The notes beneath the pieces are model-generated. The model ran no database searches, was not told where the DNA came from, and worked only from the letters and a program-made list of their open reading frames with translations. Of a stretch of DNA of 64,000 bases, positions 8,481 through 16,399 are shown piece after piece (the stretch's first letter is position 1; the number at the start of each line of letters is the position of its first letter). The translations under genes were made by a program, and so were the position numbers. Location of the stretch: positions 1 to 64,000 of IMG/VR virus record IMGVR_UViG_3300037297_000231; one strand, 5' to 3'. Origin of the DNA: a virus.

Positions 8481-9493
8481 AACAATCATGGTATTCAGAT
8501 ATTGAAGAACAACTTAAGGATTATTTTTATAAAACATACTTTGAACCAATCTTAGAACTATTCAAAGAACCGCTTTATAATTCCACTAATGATGTAATAA
8601 ATGCTATTAATAAAGGACGTGTAGTATTTCAGGGTGATGAAATATACGGCGTCTTTAATATGAAGGTATCTAATGAGTTAAGAAAGTTTGCTAAGTTTAA
8701 TAAATATACTAAACGATGGAAGATCAAGGATAAGACATTAATCCCAAAAGATATATTATCAGCTTCTATTATTGCTAATGAAAAAGCCAGGCAATTACAT
8801 TCTAGGATGAAAACTGTTATCGATAATATTGCGAATACATCAAAAGATAAAATAGGAAGTATCGATTTTAATATTGATGGCGTATCAAAAGAAATGGATG
8901 CAGCTTTAAATAAAGAACGAATTGATCTAGGAGTTCGATATACTCCTAATGATTATGTCAGGCAGCAAATGGTTGATCAATATAACGAGAATATGAAATT
9001 ATCAATTGTTAATGAATTAGATCCGGGTTGTTGGGATACCAAGCAGGTTGAGAGGCTGAGAGAAATGGTGTCTAAAATGACATATGAGGGCTATAATAGA
9101 CAAAAGATGATTGAAGCTATACAGACAGAGTTTGAGACGAGTAAGTCAAAGGCTAGATTCTTGGCCAGGCAGGAAACAACGCTTTTCTATTCTGATTTAT
9201 CGACTTCCAGATTTACAGATGCAGGTATTCATGTTTATCAGTGGCTGACAATGGATGATTACCGTGTAGTGGGTGATCCATCCGGGAAATATCCTGATCC
9301 AAGCAAGGGGCATGGGAATCATTACGTGCTTCATAAGAAGTTTTGTAAGTTTAATGATGATTCGGTTTATGCCGACACTTTGGAAGATGTTAAGAATAAT
9401 AAATGGAAAAGTAGGGCTGCTATAGGTGCGCCAGTGACAAAACCAGGATTAGAGTTTTTTTGCAGGTGTGTTAAAAAACCGATTATTTTATAA
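8471..9493 (+). CDS. minor head / head-morphogenesis protein (Mu gpF, SPP1 gp7-type)
   Basis: 340 aa. The C-terminal half has RFLARQETTLFYSDL, YQWLTMDDYRVV, GNHYVLHKKFCKF and a final EFFCRCVKKPI, the usual pattern of the Mu F-like head-morphogenesis family (ARTET-like segment, then D-R and H, then CRC). A few copies of such proteins sit inside the portal vertex. It ends the first head-gene block; accessory DNA follows. Confidence 0.85.
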   Translation: MRIKQSWYSDIEEQLKDYFYKTYFEPILELFKEPLYNSTNDVINAINKGRVVFQGDEIYGVFNMKVSNELRKFAKFNKYTKRWKIKDKTLIPKDILSASIIANEKARQLHSRMKTVIDNIANTSKDKIGSIDFNIDGVSKEMDAALNKERIDLGVRYTPNDYVRQQMVDQYNENMKLSIVNELDPGCWDTKQVERLREMVSKMTYEGYNRQKMIEAIQTEFETSKSKARFLARQETTLFYSDLSTSRFTDAGIHVYQWLTMDDYRVVGDPSGKYPDPSKGHGNHYVLHKKFCKFNDDSVYADTLEDVKNNKWKSRAAIGAPVTKPGLEFFCRCVKKPIIL

Positions 9494-9500
9494 AAAATAT

Positions 9501-9528
9501 TTGACAAATAAAAATATTGCAGTATAAT
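9501..9528 (+). promoter_or_regulatory. consensus promoter for pseudoknot RNA 1
   Basis: TTGACA (9501-9506), 16-bp spacer, TATAAT (9523-9528). The first strand of the RNA element begins at 9536, seven bases after the -10 box, i.e. at the expected transcription start. Confidence 0.8.
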
Positions 9529-9535
9529 CTATATT

Positions 9536-9609
9536 AACTGCGAGAAAAAGACTTTTTGACAGGGTTAAATGGGCAGCTCGCAGTTCCCATCCTTCAGAAA
9601 GTCTTTTTT
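9536..9609 (+). ncRNA. pseudoknot-layout terminator RNA, copy 1
   Basis: Stem 1 pairs AACTGCGAG (9536-9544) with CTCGCAGTT (9577-9585), nine perfect pairs. Stem 2 pairs 9545-9559 (AAAAAGACTTTTTGA) with 9594-9608, fifteen pairs with one T-G. An inner helix brackets the second stem-1 strand: AGG/CCT and TGGG (9570-9573)/CCCA (9586-9589). The strands are interleaved, so this is a pseudoknot layout. A six-T run (9604-9609) makes stem 2 a terminator. It has its own promoter and ends five bases before a tRNA-like gene. Confidence 0.75.
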
Positions 9610-9614
9610 ATTAT

Positions 9615-9716
9615 GGGCTTTTAGTAATAATGGTCGAACGCTTTATAAAACATGAAGGGTGATTCATGATAAACCTGTTATATAAAGAGATGTGGGTTCG
9701 ATTCCCACGGAGCCCG
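9615..9716 (+). tRNA. tRNA-like RNA with 33-nt loop in place of an anticodon loop
   Basis: Acceptor strands GGGCTTT (9615-9621) and GGAGCCC (9709-9715), a perfect T arm GTGGG-TTCGATT-CCCAC (9692-9708) and GG in the D loop. A seven-pair stem CTTTATA (9641-9647)/TATAAAG (9681-9687) occupies the anticodon-stem position, but its loop is 33 nt. That loop holds its own hairpin CATGAA/TTCATG, with no 7-nt anticodon loop. Either an aberrant tRNA or a tRNA mimic; no bacterial intron type fits. Confidence 0.6.
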
Positions 9717-9734
9717 ATTTTAAGGAGAGGTAGA

Positions 9735-10151
9735 ATGGAAAGGGAGATTAAATTTAAATATTATTATAAACTCTGCCATCCCCATACAGGATGGGGAGAT
9801 ATTCATATTGCAATAATAACATTAGAAGATTTAGAAAAAGGTAAATATAAAGATATTATAGGAAAATTAGAAGAATCTTTTGTGGTTGAAATTATAGGTA
9901 AATGTCAATATACAGGATTAAAAGATGAAAATAAAAAAGAAGTATTTGCAGGAGATATAATTGAATTTATAACTGAGGATGAAGGATATGAAGAAAATAT
10001 AAAAAGATTTAATGGATGGTTTATAGATTATGATATTCATGAAAAATGCTTAGTATTGAGAGATAGAAAAGAAAATGATTTAATTCCTTTATCTCATTTT
10101 GACTATCATGCAAATTTTAATGTCATAGGCAATATATCTGAGAGTTTATAA
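9735..10151 (+). CDS. YopX family protein
   Basis: 138 aa from the ATG behind AAGGAGAGG; longer in-frame starts run into the tRNA-like gene. It carries the YopX hallmarks: an N-terminal REIKFKYY, a central CQYTGLKDENKKEVFAGDII and a C-terminal NVIGNI. The family is common in phages of low-GC bacteria and has no firmly known role. A second copy is at 60971-61342. Confidence 0.8.
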   Translation: MEREIKFKYYYKLCHPHTGWGDIHIAIITLEDLEKGKYKDIIGKLEESFVVEIIGKCQYTGLKDENKKEVFAGDIIEFITEDEGYEENIKRFNGWFIDYDIHEKCLVLRDRKENDLIPLSHFDYHANFNVIGNISESL

Positions 10152-10166
10152 TTAAGGAGAAATAAA

Positions 10167-10325
10167 ATGGATCATGAACAAATAAGTGAAGAAGAAATAA
10201 GAGATAAATTAGAAGTAAATGAAAATTGTATAACTAAACTTTTAAATGAATTAATAATATGTTTTGAAAAAAATAAAGAATTAAGAGAAGAGCTTATTGA
10301 AATATTAGATAACAAGGAGAAATAA
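10167..10325 (+). CDS. small acidic helical protein, 52 aa
   Basis: AAGGAGAAATAAA site before the ATG. Nearly all Glu/Lys/Ile/Leu with heptad-like spacing, probably one long helix or coiled coil. Not recognised. Confidence 0.6.
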   Translation: MDHEQISEEEIRDKLEVNENCITKLLNELIICFEKNKELREELIEILDNKEK

Positions 10326-10326
10326 A

Positions 10327-10509
10327 ATGAGTAAATGGTACACTGCACAAAAAGATTTTATTGAACTTAATGATGATAATATAGATATATATGTTTGTAA
10401 TGACTATGATGGAAGCATATATATACAAGTGCCAATGAAAATATTAAAAGAAGTTTTGCAAGAAAGAAATAAAATAACAAAAGAACTTTTAGAGGAGTTA
10501 AAAAAATGA
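10327..10509 (+). CDS. small hypothetical protein, 60 aa
   Basis: AAGGAGAAATAAA site; overlaps the next ATG by four bases. Acidic N-terminal half, charged helical C-terminus. Not recognised. Confidence 0.6.
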   Translation: MSKWYTAQKDFIELNDDNIDIYVCNDYDGSIYIQVPMKILKEVLQERNKITKELLEELKK

Positions 10510-10718
10510 AATCACAAAAACAAATATTTGACGAGCTTAATAAAGACTGGGAAGATGCGAAAGAAAAAAATAGACAGCTTAAATCTATTATGCTATTTAA
10601 TTCACCCTTTGAAGAAATATTAAAGGAACATCGGAAAGTGTTATCTGTTTATTTGGCAGAGATACATAAGGATATCACAGCTTTAAGAAAAAGAATTGAG
10701 GGCATTAATAATGAATAA
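10506..10718 (+). CDS. small coiled-coil protein, 70 aa
   Basis: ATGA overlap with the preceding gene and GAGGAG upstream. Predominantly helical, charged, and ends four codons into the next frame. Not recognised. Confidence 0.6.
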   Translation: MKSQKQIFDELNKDWEDAKEKNRQLKSIMLFNSPFEEILKEHRKVLSVYLAEIHKDITALRKRIEGINNE

Positions 10719-10863
10719 TGTTAAAGGCAATGAATATCAATGTCAGATGTGCGAAGTTATATTCAAAAAAGATCGATTAACTAAAAATAATTATTTACCA
10801 TCAACAGGTAATAAAATAATAATATGCGATGGTTGTCATGATATGATTTCAGGTGGGCTATGA
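10711..10863 (+). CDS. small CxxC zinc-binding protein, 50 aa
   Basis: CQMC (residues 11-14) and CDGC (39-42) make a treble-clef-like four-cysteine site, a layout shared by many small phage regulators and HNH remnants, but no HNH histidines are present. Overlaps the preceding gene by eight bases. Confidence 0.6.
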   Translation: MNNVKGNEYQCQMCEVIFKKDRLTKNNYLPSTGNKIIICDGCHDMISGGL

Positions 10864-10881
10864 ATAAAAAGGGGAAAAAGG

Positions 10882-11208
10882 ATGAAAGAAGACAAAGAAC
10901 AAACAAGTGAAGAGTTTGCAGATAAATTATTAGAAGAAAATTATTTTGATTCAAAAGCATGGGCAAATTATTTGATGCCTTCTCAAAATGAAATAGGCAT
11001 ATCAAAGATGAATCCGATTGTACAAAAAGACATATCAGAATATATTCAAAAAACATATATAAAGAATGACAAGGGCTTTATTAGGATACCAAATTATAAT
11101 AAAATACCTTGCGATGATAAACAGGCAACGATTGATTTTGCTATTGAAAATATAAACCGTAGTCAATTATGTTTATTTGTAAATTTAAAACAAAAGGTAG
11201 TACAATAA
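10882..11208 (+). CDS. hypothetical protein, 108 aa
   Basis: AAAAAGGATG-type site. Acidic N-terminus, then a mixed body with repeated Asp/Lys. Ends two bases before the homing endonuclease. Not recognised. It appears intact rather than split by the endonuclease. Confidence 0.6.
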   Translation: MKEDKEQTSEEFADKLLEENYFDSKAWANYLMPSQNEIGISKMNPIVQKDISEYIQKTYIKNDKGFIRIPNYNKIPCDDKQATIDFAIENINRSQLCLFVNLKQKVVQ

Positions 11209-11209
11209 G

Positions 11210-12229
11210 ATGCAAATATATAAAATTACTAATTTAATTAATAATAAAATATATATAGGTCAAGATGCTTATGATAATAAAAATTATTATGGTTCAGGAA
11301 GAATAATTAAACGTGCAATTAAGAAATATGGAAAACATAATTTTATAAAAGACATATTAAATCAATGTAATTCTAAACAAGAGATGAATGAATTAGAAAT
11401 CTATTGGATCAAATATTTTAAAGATTGTGGGTATATACTTTATAATTTAACAAAAGGCGGTGGAGGAAGTTTAGGATATAGACATTTAAATGAATCAAAA
11501 CAAAAGATGAAAGGAAGAAAAGCATGGAACAAAGGTTTAACGAAAGATATAGATAATAGGGTAAAAAAAATAAGTTTATCTATGAAAGGTAAAATTTTTT
11601 CTGATAGCCATAAGAAAAAAATAAGCATGTCAAAAAAAGGTAGAAATTATGAAGAAAAATATGGAATTTATAGGGCTATAGAAATTAAAAATAAAATACG
11701 ATTAAAGACAAAATTAACTTTTAATCAAAAAACAATAAAAGAAAAAAGAAGTAAAGATAAAAAAGGTAAAAGTTATGAAGAAATATATAAAATAGAAAAT
11801 ATAGAAAGAATGAAAAATATGGCAAGAAAAAGAATGTTAGGAGAAAATAATCCTGCTAAGAGACCTGAAGTAAGAGAAAAAATGAGTAAAATGCGTAAAG
11901 GCATACCAAATAAATATAAAGGTACAAATAAAGAAAATAATGAAATTTATAGGAGATTAAGTGATTCTAAGAAAGGTAAAAAATTTACAGAGGGACATAA
12001 AAGAAATTTAAGTATTGCTAAAAAAGGATTATATACTGAAGATAAAAGTCATTCGGCAAAGACATTTATATTCTATTCACCTTGTGGAATAAGAAATGTT
12101 GTAAAAGGGATATATTATAAATTTTGTGAAGAAAACAATTTATGTGGAAAAACGATAAGAGAACATTTAAATAAAAACAATCATAATTATAAAGGATGGG
12201 CTATTTATAGATATGAAAATAATAGATAA
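11210..12229 (+). CDS. GIY-YIG homing endonuclease with NUMOD-type repeats
   Basis: 339 aa. The N-terminal KIYIGQDA...NYYGSG, conserved Arg and the ELEIYWIKYF Glu segment are the GIY-YIG nuclease core (about residues 1-85). Then come several KGRKAWNKGLT / KGKIFSDSHKKKISMSKKG type repeats (NUMOD3), which bind DNA. It is free-standing: it sits between two intact genes and overlaps the next start by 17 bases. Such genes spread by cutting alleles that lack them. Confidence 0.88.
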   Translation: MQIYKITNLINNKIYIGQDAYDNKNYYGSGRIIKRAIKKYGKHNFIKDILNQCNSKQEMNELEIYWIKYFKDCGYILYNLTKGGGGSLGYRHLNESKQKMKGRKAWNKGLTKDIDNRVKKISLSMKGKIFSDSHKKKISMSKKGRNYEEKYGIYRAIEIKNKIRLKTKLTFNQKTIKEKRSKDKKGKSYEEIYKIENIERMKNMARKRMLGENNPAKRPEVREKMSKMRKGIPNKYKGTNKENNEIYRRLSDSKKGKKFTEGHKRNLSIAKKGLYTEDKSHSAKTFIFYSPCGIRNVVKGIYYKFCEENNLCGKTIREHLNKNNHNYKGWAIYRYENNR

Positions 12230-12920
12230 TATTTCTCTTATAATTTTAAGTTGCAAACGATTTTCACTTTTTAAAAGGACGATAGAATCTCTTCAAAAAA
12301 ACTGCCTCGACTTAGATTTAATTAGCCAAATAATCTTAGTTGACGATAATAGCGAATTACATGATTTAATCTTAATGCAGGATTTAGCAAAAAAACTCGG
12401 TAAGCCTTTATTGTTGGTAAGCAAGCATCAAAATAAAGGACACGCAATTTCAATGAATATTGCATGGGATCTGGTTAAGACTGAATATTGCCTATTATTA
12501 GAGGACGATTGGGAGTGCGTTAAGTCTGATAATTTCATTAAAACTGCGTTTCAGATATTTAATAAGCATGATAATGTTGTCCAGGTCCAATACCACCGTA
12601 AAGCTGATATAACAGCAATAGGGCAAAAGACTTTAAAATTAGGCAATAAAAAATATATAAAATATGACTATAATGTCAAATCAGTTGATAGTCTAGGCAG
12701 ACCAGCATTTCCAGGGTTCACTTTGAATCCTAGCTTAATCAATGTCAAAAAGCTAAAAGAAAATAATTTGCGCTTTAGAGAGGATATATTCGGCTTTGAG
12801 TTTAATTATGCTTGTCAGGTTGCAGGAAAAGGACTTAAGATTGCTTATTTTACCGATAATTATTTTCAGCATATAGGCAAGAATAATTCGGCGTATAAGT
12901 TGAATGAAACTCAGAGGTAA
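12213..12920 (+). CDS. glycosyltransferase family 2-like
   Basis: 235 aa. GT-A fold markers: ISLIILSCKR at the N-terminus, ILVDDNSE (42-49) for nucleotide binding, the K-G-H-A-I-S-M-N segment and a LLEDDWE metal-binding block (96-102). First of four glycosyltransferases in the accessory block. Sugar donor and acceptor cannot be told from sequence. Confidence 0.82.
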   Translation: MKIIDNISLIILSCKRFSLFKRTIESLQKNCLDLDLISQIILVDDNSELHDLILMQDLAKKLGKPLLLVSKHQNKGHAISMNIAWDLVKTEYCLLLEDDWECVKSDNFIKTAFQIFNKHDNVVQVQYHRKADITAIGQKTLKLGNKKYIKYDYNVKSVDSLGRPAFPGFTLNPSLINVKKLKENNLRFREDIFGFEFNYACQVAGKGLKIAYFTDNYFQHIGKNNSAYKLNETQR

Positions 12921-12921
12921 T

Positions 12922-13077
12922 ATGTGTTTGCATGTTTGGAGTAAAAAGATTAACGAGATCAAATATTTTTCGAAAGATATTATAGGTATAGAAGAATCTA
13001 AGATATGTAAAAATTGTGGACGGCTTAAATATATTAAGTTTAAATCAATACGGAGAAAAAAGAATGTTCAATTTTAA
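12922..13077 (+). CDS. small Cys-containing protein, 51 aa
   Basis: Begins two bases after the glycosyltransferase stop, AGAGGTAAT upstream. Contains CKNCGR near residue 29, perhaps half a zinc site with C2 and H4. Overlaps the next gene's start. Many small phage frames share the MCLHxW...CKxC pattern; function unknown. Confidence 0.5.
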   Translation: MCLHVWSKKINEIKYFSKDIIGIEESKICKNCGRLKYIKFKSIRRKKNVQF

Positions 13078-13699
13078 TCAATTATTTCCAGTTGTATATT
13101 TGATCAATCTCCCTGAACATGCTGAACGCCTTGAACATGCAAAAAAACAACTTGCTAAAATTGGGATATCCGATTATATTATATTTGAAGGCATTAAAGT
13201 AAATAACGGTCAAACATTACAAGATCGTGAGGCTGGATGTAAATTATCACATTTGGCTATTATTGAACAATGCAAAGAGAACGGCATTGATAGAGTATGT
13301 ATATTTGAAGATGATATAAATATAAAAGATACTTTTTTAGAAAAATTGGGAATGGTAAAAGATTTTATATTGAATGAAGATTGGCATTTATTTTATTTTG
13401 GTGGCAACTTAAATGTTAATTCAGGGCATCATTACGATATTTTTAACAAAGATATAATGCGTGTTTATAGATGCTATACTACACATGCTTATTGTGTTAA
13501 TTCTAGCATTTATAATCAGATATTGCAGTTTAAGGAGGTTAATACTCAATATGATATATTATTGAGCTTTTTAATCCAGGAACAATATAAAAAGAGTTTT
13601 TGCATGAATCCTCGTCAAATAACACAGAGGACAGGCTTTTCTTATATAATGCAAAAGAGCCTTGATTATTCTATAGTCTTAGAAGATAGAAAAATATAA
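13064..13699 (+). CDS. glycosyltransferase family 25 (LPS galactosyltransferase-like)
   Basis: 211 aa from the ATG behind ACGGAGAAAAAAG; longer frames have no binding site. VYLINLPEHAERL at the N-terminus, GCKLSHLAII (58-67) and CIFEDDINI (79-87) are the classic GT25 signature. Family members add galactose or glucose to lipooligosaccharide or proteins. Confidence 0.85.
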   Translation: MFNFNQLFPVVYLINLPEHAERLEHAKKQLAKIGISDYIIFEGIKVNNGQTLQDREAGCKLSHLAIIEQCKENGIDRVCIFEDDINIKDTFLEKLGMVKDFILNEDWHLFYFGGNLNVNSGHHYDIFNKDIMRVYRCYTTHAYCVNSSIYNQILQFKEVNTQYDILLSFLIQEQYKKSFCMNPRQITQRTGFSYIMQKSLDYSIVLEDRKI

Positions 13700-13766
13700 T
13701 TTTGTCGACTTACTTTATATTAAATTATATTGTGTTAAATTAAATTATTTTTTTAGGAGAAAAAAA
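13700..13766 (+). other. T-rich leader with ATTAAATTAAATT-type repeat
   Basis: Non-coding, mostly T and A, ending in a run of seven T followed by AGGAGAAAA, the binding site of the next gene. It shares the TTAAATTAAATT core with leaders at about 14400, 14600 and 15200. No clear promoter boxes seen. Confidence 0.5.
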
Positions 13767-14354
13767 ATGAAACAAGAGCAAAAAGAAGAAAAAATCGTGA
13801 TTCCAACAATAAATATGGAATCATACATCATTACTATTGAAGGCGAATCTCCATTAATCACAGGTCGATTTTCTTCAGACTTATCAAACAATCCAAAAGA
13901 TAATTCACCTGCCCAACAGATAAAAAATTCTATTCATTATTTATCTGATGGGAGTTATGGGTATCCAGCAAGAGCAATACAAAAAGCAATCATAAATGCT
14001 TGTCGTATAAAACAGAAAGATGTAAAGACTTATAAAATGACAGAATTACGTGGTGTTTTTTCTGTTATTGCCGAAGATGAAACTGGATTATTGAAGCTAG
14101 ATTGTAAAGATCATACTACTTTTGAAAGGATAGTATATAATAAAAATAATGCAATAAAAAGCCATTATGCTAAGTATGATAAATGGAAATTAACTTTTGA
14201 ATTGATATTTAATCCATCCGTTAAATCATTGAAAGATTTTTTATATTTATTGACTTTAGCAGGGCAATTTGTAGGGCTTGGAGTTTTAAGGCCTCAAGCG
14301 CAGGATTCAGGGGAATATGGAAGATTTAAAATAATTAAAGTTGAACATAAATAA
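13767..14354 (+). CDS. conserved phage protein of unknown function, 195 aa
   Basis: Shows a pattern seen in many phage proteins: an early GESPLITGRF segment, a middle GSYGYPARAIQKAIINACR segment and a C-terminal GLGVLRPQAQDSGEYGRF segment. I cannot name a function for this family. Beta-rich. Unusually, it lies between glycosyltransferase genes, with long T-rich leaders on both sides. Confidence 0.65.
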   Translation: MKQEQKEEKIVIPTINMESYIITIEGESPLITGRFSSDLSNNPKDNSPAQQIKNSIHYLSDGSYGYPARAIQKAIINACRIKQKDVKTYKMTELRGVFSVIAEDETGLLKLDCKDHTTFERIVYNKNNAIKSHYAKYDKWKLTFELIFNPSVKSLKDFLYLLTLAGQFVGLGVLRPQAQDSGEYGRFKIIKVEHK

Positions 14355-14672
14355 TTTGTTTTTTGTTCGTTTGATTTGGATTAATATGGATTACTTTTGA
14401 TTGATTTACTTTAAATTAAATTTTTTATTGATATTTGAAAAAAATGAGTTAAAATATAATATATAGGTTTTATTATATTACCTTTGATTAGGTTTCGTTT
14501 AATTGCATTAAATTATTTATAGGGGAGAATTGAAATAGGTAATTATGGATTGTAATTATTCTTTGTATTGTATTTTTTTATGTTTGATTAAGGTTAATTA
14601 CGATTTAATCATTTAAATTAAATTGCCTTCGTTTTAGTTTTGTTGCATTAAATTTATTTTTAAGGATTATTT
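14355..14672 (+). other. 318-bp non-coding T-rich region with repeated motifs
   Basis: No frame of useful length on either strand. It holds repeated GATTA/GGATTA units (14378-14400), two TTTAAATTAAATT boxes and two near-copies of TTGCATTAAATT (about 14500 and 14642), each just upstream of a purine-rich GGGGAG or AAGGA site. The middle (14520-14535) has a GGGGAGAA site with no frame behind it. Could be duplicated leader sequence, a promoter region or an AT-rich origin. Confidence 0.5.
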
Positions 14673-15179
14673 ATGGAAAAAAAGATTATTTTTTATAGCA
14701 AGAAAAGTTTTTTGCCTAATACTTCATTACAAAAGATAGGGGAAGAAATATATAATCTGAAAGATAGAAGTATATCTAATATCTATGATACTGTTGCCAA
14801 AAATGAGAAATCAGAGCTTCATAAACATTTGACATGGGATAATAAAATTGCGGGTAAAAACTGGCGTAAATATGAAATTAAAAAAATAGTTTCGACAATT
14901 GTATATAAAATTATAGAAATAGATAAAGACAAAAAAGAAGATATACTTATTGAAGATCAAAGGGCTTTTGACACTATAGGAAAAGACGACAAGAAAAAAG
15001 AAGTTATATTCGTTGTAGAAGATATCAAAAAGAAAGACAAAAGAACTATATTATTTGAAAAACTTCAGGAGGAATTCGAAAGTATTCAAAATAGAATTAA
15101 AGAGTATAATAGAATCGTTGATTTTATTCTGGATTTAAATAATAAATGGAATGATTTAAATAATAAATTAAATAAATAA
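14673..15179 (+). CDS. conserved phage protein of unknown function, 168 aa
   Basis: Contains SELHKHLTWDNKIAGKNWRKYEIKKIV (about residues 49-75), a recurrent phage pattern of the type L-H-x-x-x-x-W-D-x-x-x-A-x-x-x-R-x-x-x. I recognise the pattern but know no function. The C-terminus (about 120-168) is a coiled coil. Possibly functionally paired with the gene at 13767. Confidence 0.6.
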   Translation: MEKKIIFYSKKSFLPNTSLQKIGEEIYNLKDRSISNIYDTVAKNEKSELHKHLTWDNKIAGKNWRKYEIKKIVSTIVYKIIEIDKDKKEDILIEDQRAFDTIGKDDKKKEVIFVVEDIKKKDKRTILFEKLQEEFESIQNRIKEYNRIVDFILDLNNKWNDLNNKLNK

Positions 15180-15246
15180 TCGTTTTTATTACATTAAGAT
15201 CGTTTAAATTGAATTTTATTAAATTAAATTTTTTTGGAGTTGTATA
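15180..15246 (+). other. T-rich leader with TTAAATTAAATT repeat
   Basis: Same composition and core as the leader at 13700, ending TTTTTTTGGAG before the next ATG. No protein-coding content. Confidence 0.5.
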
Positions 15247-16062
15247 ATGAATAAAGCAAATATAATAATTTTTAGTTTTAATAGGCCTTGTCAATTAGAA
15301 TTGTTATTAAGATCCATGAAAATGCATTGGAATGATTTTGATAACCAGGAGATTAAGGTTATTTATACTTATTCTAATGATAGTTTTGAAGCTGGATATA
15401 ATAAGCTTAAAAATGAATGTAAGGGTAATATTGAGTTTGTCAAACAAGTGACATTTAGACAGAATGTTATTAATTGCATAGATACAAGTAAAGAACTTGT
15501 TATATTTGGGACTGATGATGATGTTTTTATTCGTGATTTTGATTTGCAATGTAAAGAGGTTGATTTCTTTAAGCAACGCCCTGAGATAATTACTTTGTCA
15601 TTAAGGCTCGGTAAGAATATTTCTTATTGTTATACACAGAATAGATTTATATCCCGGCCGCTTTTAATCAAGGGTGCGGATTATAATTTGTGGAATTGGA
15701 CTGAGGGAGAAGAAGGGGACTGGACTTATCCATTCAGTTTAGATTTTAATTTATATGAGACGGACTTTATTTTGCCTTATATTAAGAAGTTTGAGTTTAG
15801 ATCACCGAATACACTTGAGGGCTTTTTTGCTCGTATAATGCCTTATGCTAGATATTTAATGATGGGTTTTGATGAACCTAAAATTGTAAATTTGCCTATA
15901 AATCGGGTGCAAATGGATAATAAGAATAGGCACGGAAGAATACCTGCGGAGTTTTTAAATAATAAGTATTTAGATGGCTATGTTATTGATTATAGTAAAC
16001 TTGAAATATTCAACGGCAACTCTTGCCATATTGAGAGTAAAGTTGAGTTTATTGAGGGATAA
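15247..16062 (+). CDS. glycosyltransferase-like protein
   Basis: 271 aa. IIIFSFNRPCQLELLLRSM at the N-terminus and FGTDDDVFI (87-95) are typical of GT-A nucleotide-sugar transferases with a DxD-type metal site. Third sugar transferase of the block; donor unknown. GGAGTTGTATA precedes the ATG. Confidence 0.75.
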   Translation: MNKANIIIFSFNRPCQLELLLRSMKMHWNDFDNQEIKVIYTYSNDSFEAGYNKLKNECKGNIEFVKQVTFRQNVINCIDTSKELVIFGTDDDVFIRDFDLQCKEVDFFKQRPEIITLSLRLGKNISYCYTQNRFISRPLLIKGADYNLWNWTEGEEGDWTYPFSLDFNLYETDFILPYIKKFEFRSPNTLEGFFARIMPYARYLMMGFDEPKIVNLPINRVQMDNKNRHGRIPAEFLNNKYLDGYVIDYSKLEIFNGNSCHIESKVEFIEG

Positions 16063-16095
16063 ACCATTGTTAATGGTTAAAAATATATTTTTTTT
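16062..16095 (+). terminator. weak hairpin followed by T-run
   Basis: AACCATT (16062-16068)/AATGGTT (16072-16078) with a 3-nt loop, then nine A/T bases and an eight-T run leading into the next ribosome binding site. Terminator or mRNA-processing hairpin; the gap between hairpin and T-run makes it weak. Confidence 0.35.
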
Positions 16096-16107
16096 AGGAG
16101 ATTAAAT

Positions 16108-16389
16108 ATGTATGAGTTAGAAAAAACTGATGAGAAAGAACGAATAGAATATGAAATAGGGCGTGAGGTGCGTTTAATTGGTGAGCATTTAGAAAAATTG
16201 GATCATGCTATTAATTCTTTAAGAAAACGATGTGCTGATATTATTGAAGAATATCCAACTGAAAAATTAGACTCCAAATTATCAGAAGGATGTGGAACTG
16301 TTTTAGGTGACAAATTAAAGAATTTTAACGGATCGTTAGAGTCTTGTATTAATAATTTGAATAACTTAAAAGAAAATATAAGGCTATAG
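16108..16389 (+). CDS. small helical protein, 93 aa
   Basis: Acidic, helical throughout, with three cysteines. TTTAGGAGATTAAAT precedes the ATG. Not recognised; neighbours are glycan-modification genes. Confidence 0.55.
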   Translation: MYELEKTDEKERIEYEIGREVRLIGEHLEKLDHAINSLRKRCADIIEEYPTEKLDSKLSEGCGTVLGDKLKNFNGSLESCINNLNNLKENIRL

Positions 16390-16399
16390 GCAATTTAAG

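Noticed and set aside
9536-9609. HDV-like self-cleaving ribozyme for the interleaved RNA elements
   Set aside because: The P1/P2 crossing is similar, but there is no closed P3 hairpin before the second stem-1 strand, no P1.1 or catalytic C context, and the second strand of stem 1 lies inside the inner helix. A promoter-proximal start and a T-run fit a terminator unit better.
10781-11056. Minus-strand reading frame of 91 codons
   Set aside because: Opposite two supported plus-strand genes, no binding site, Phe/Leu/Ser composition typical of an antisense shadow.
11210-12229. Homing endonuclease splitting a host gene
   Set aside because: The genes on either side have complete starts and ends and do not join into one known protein, so it is free-standing.
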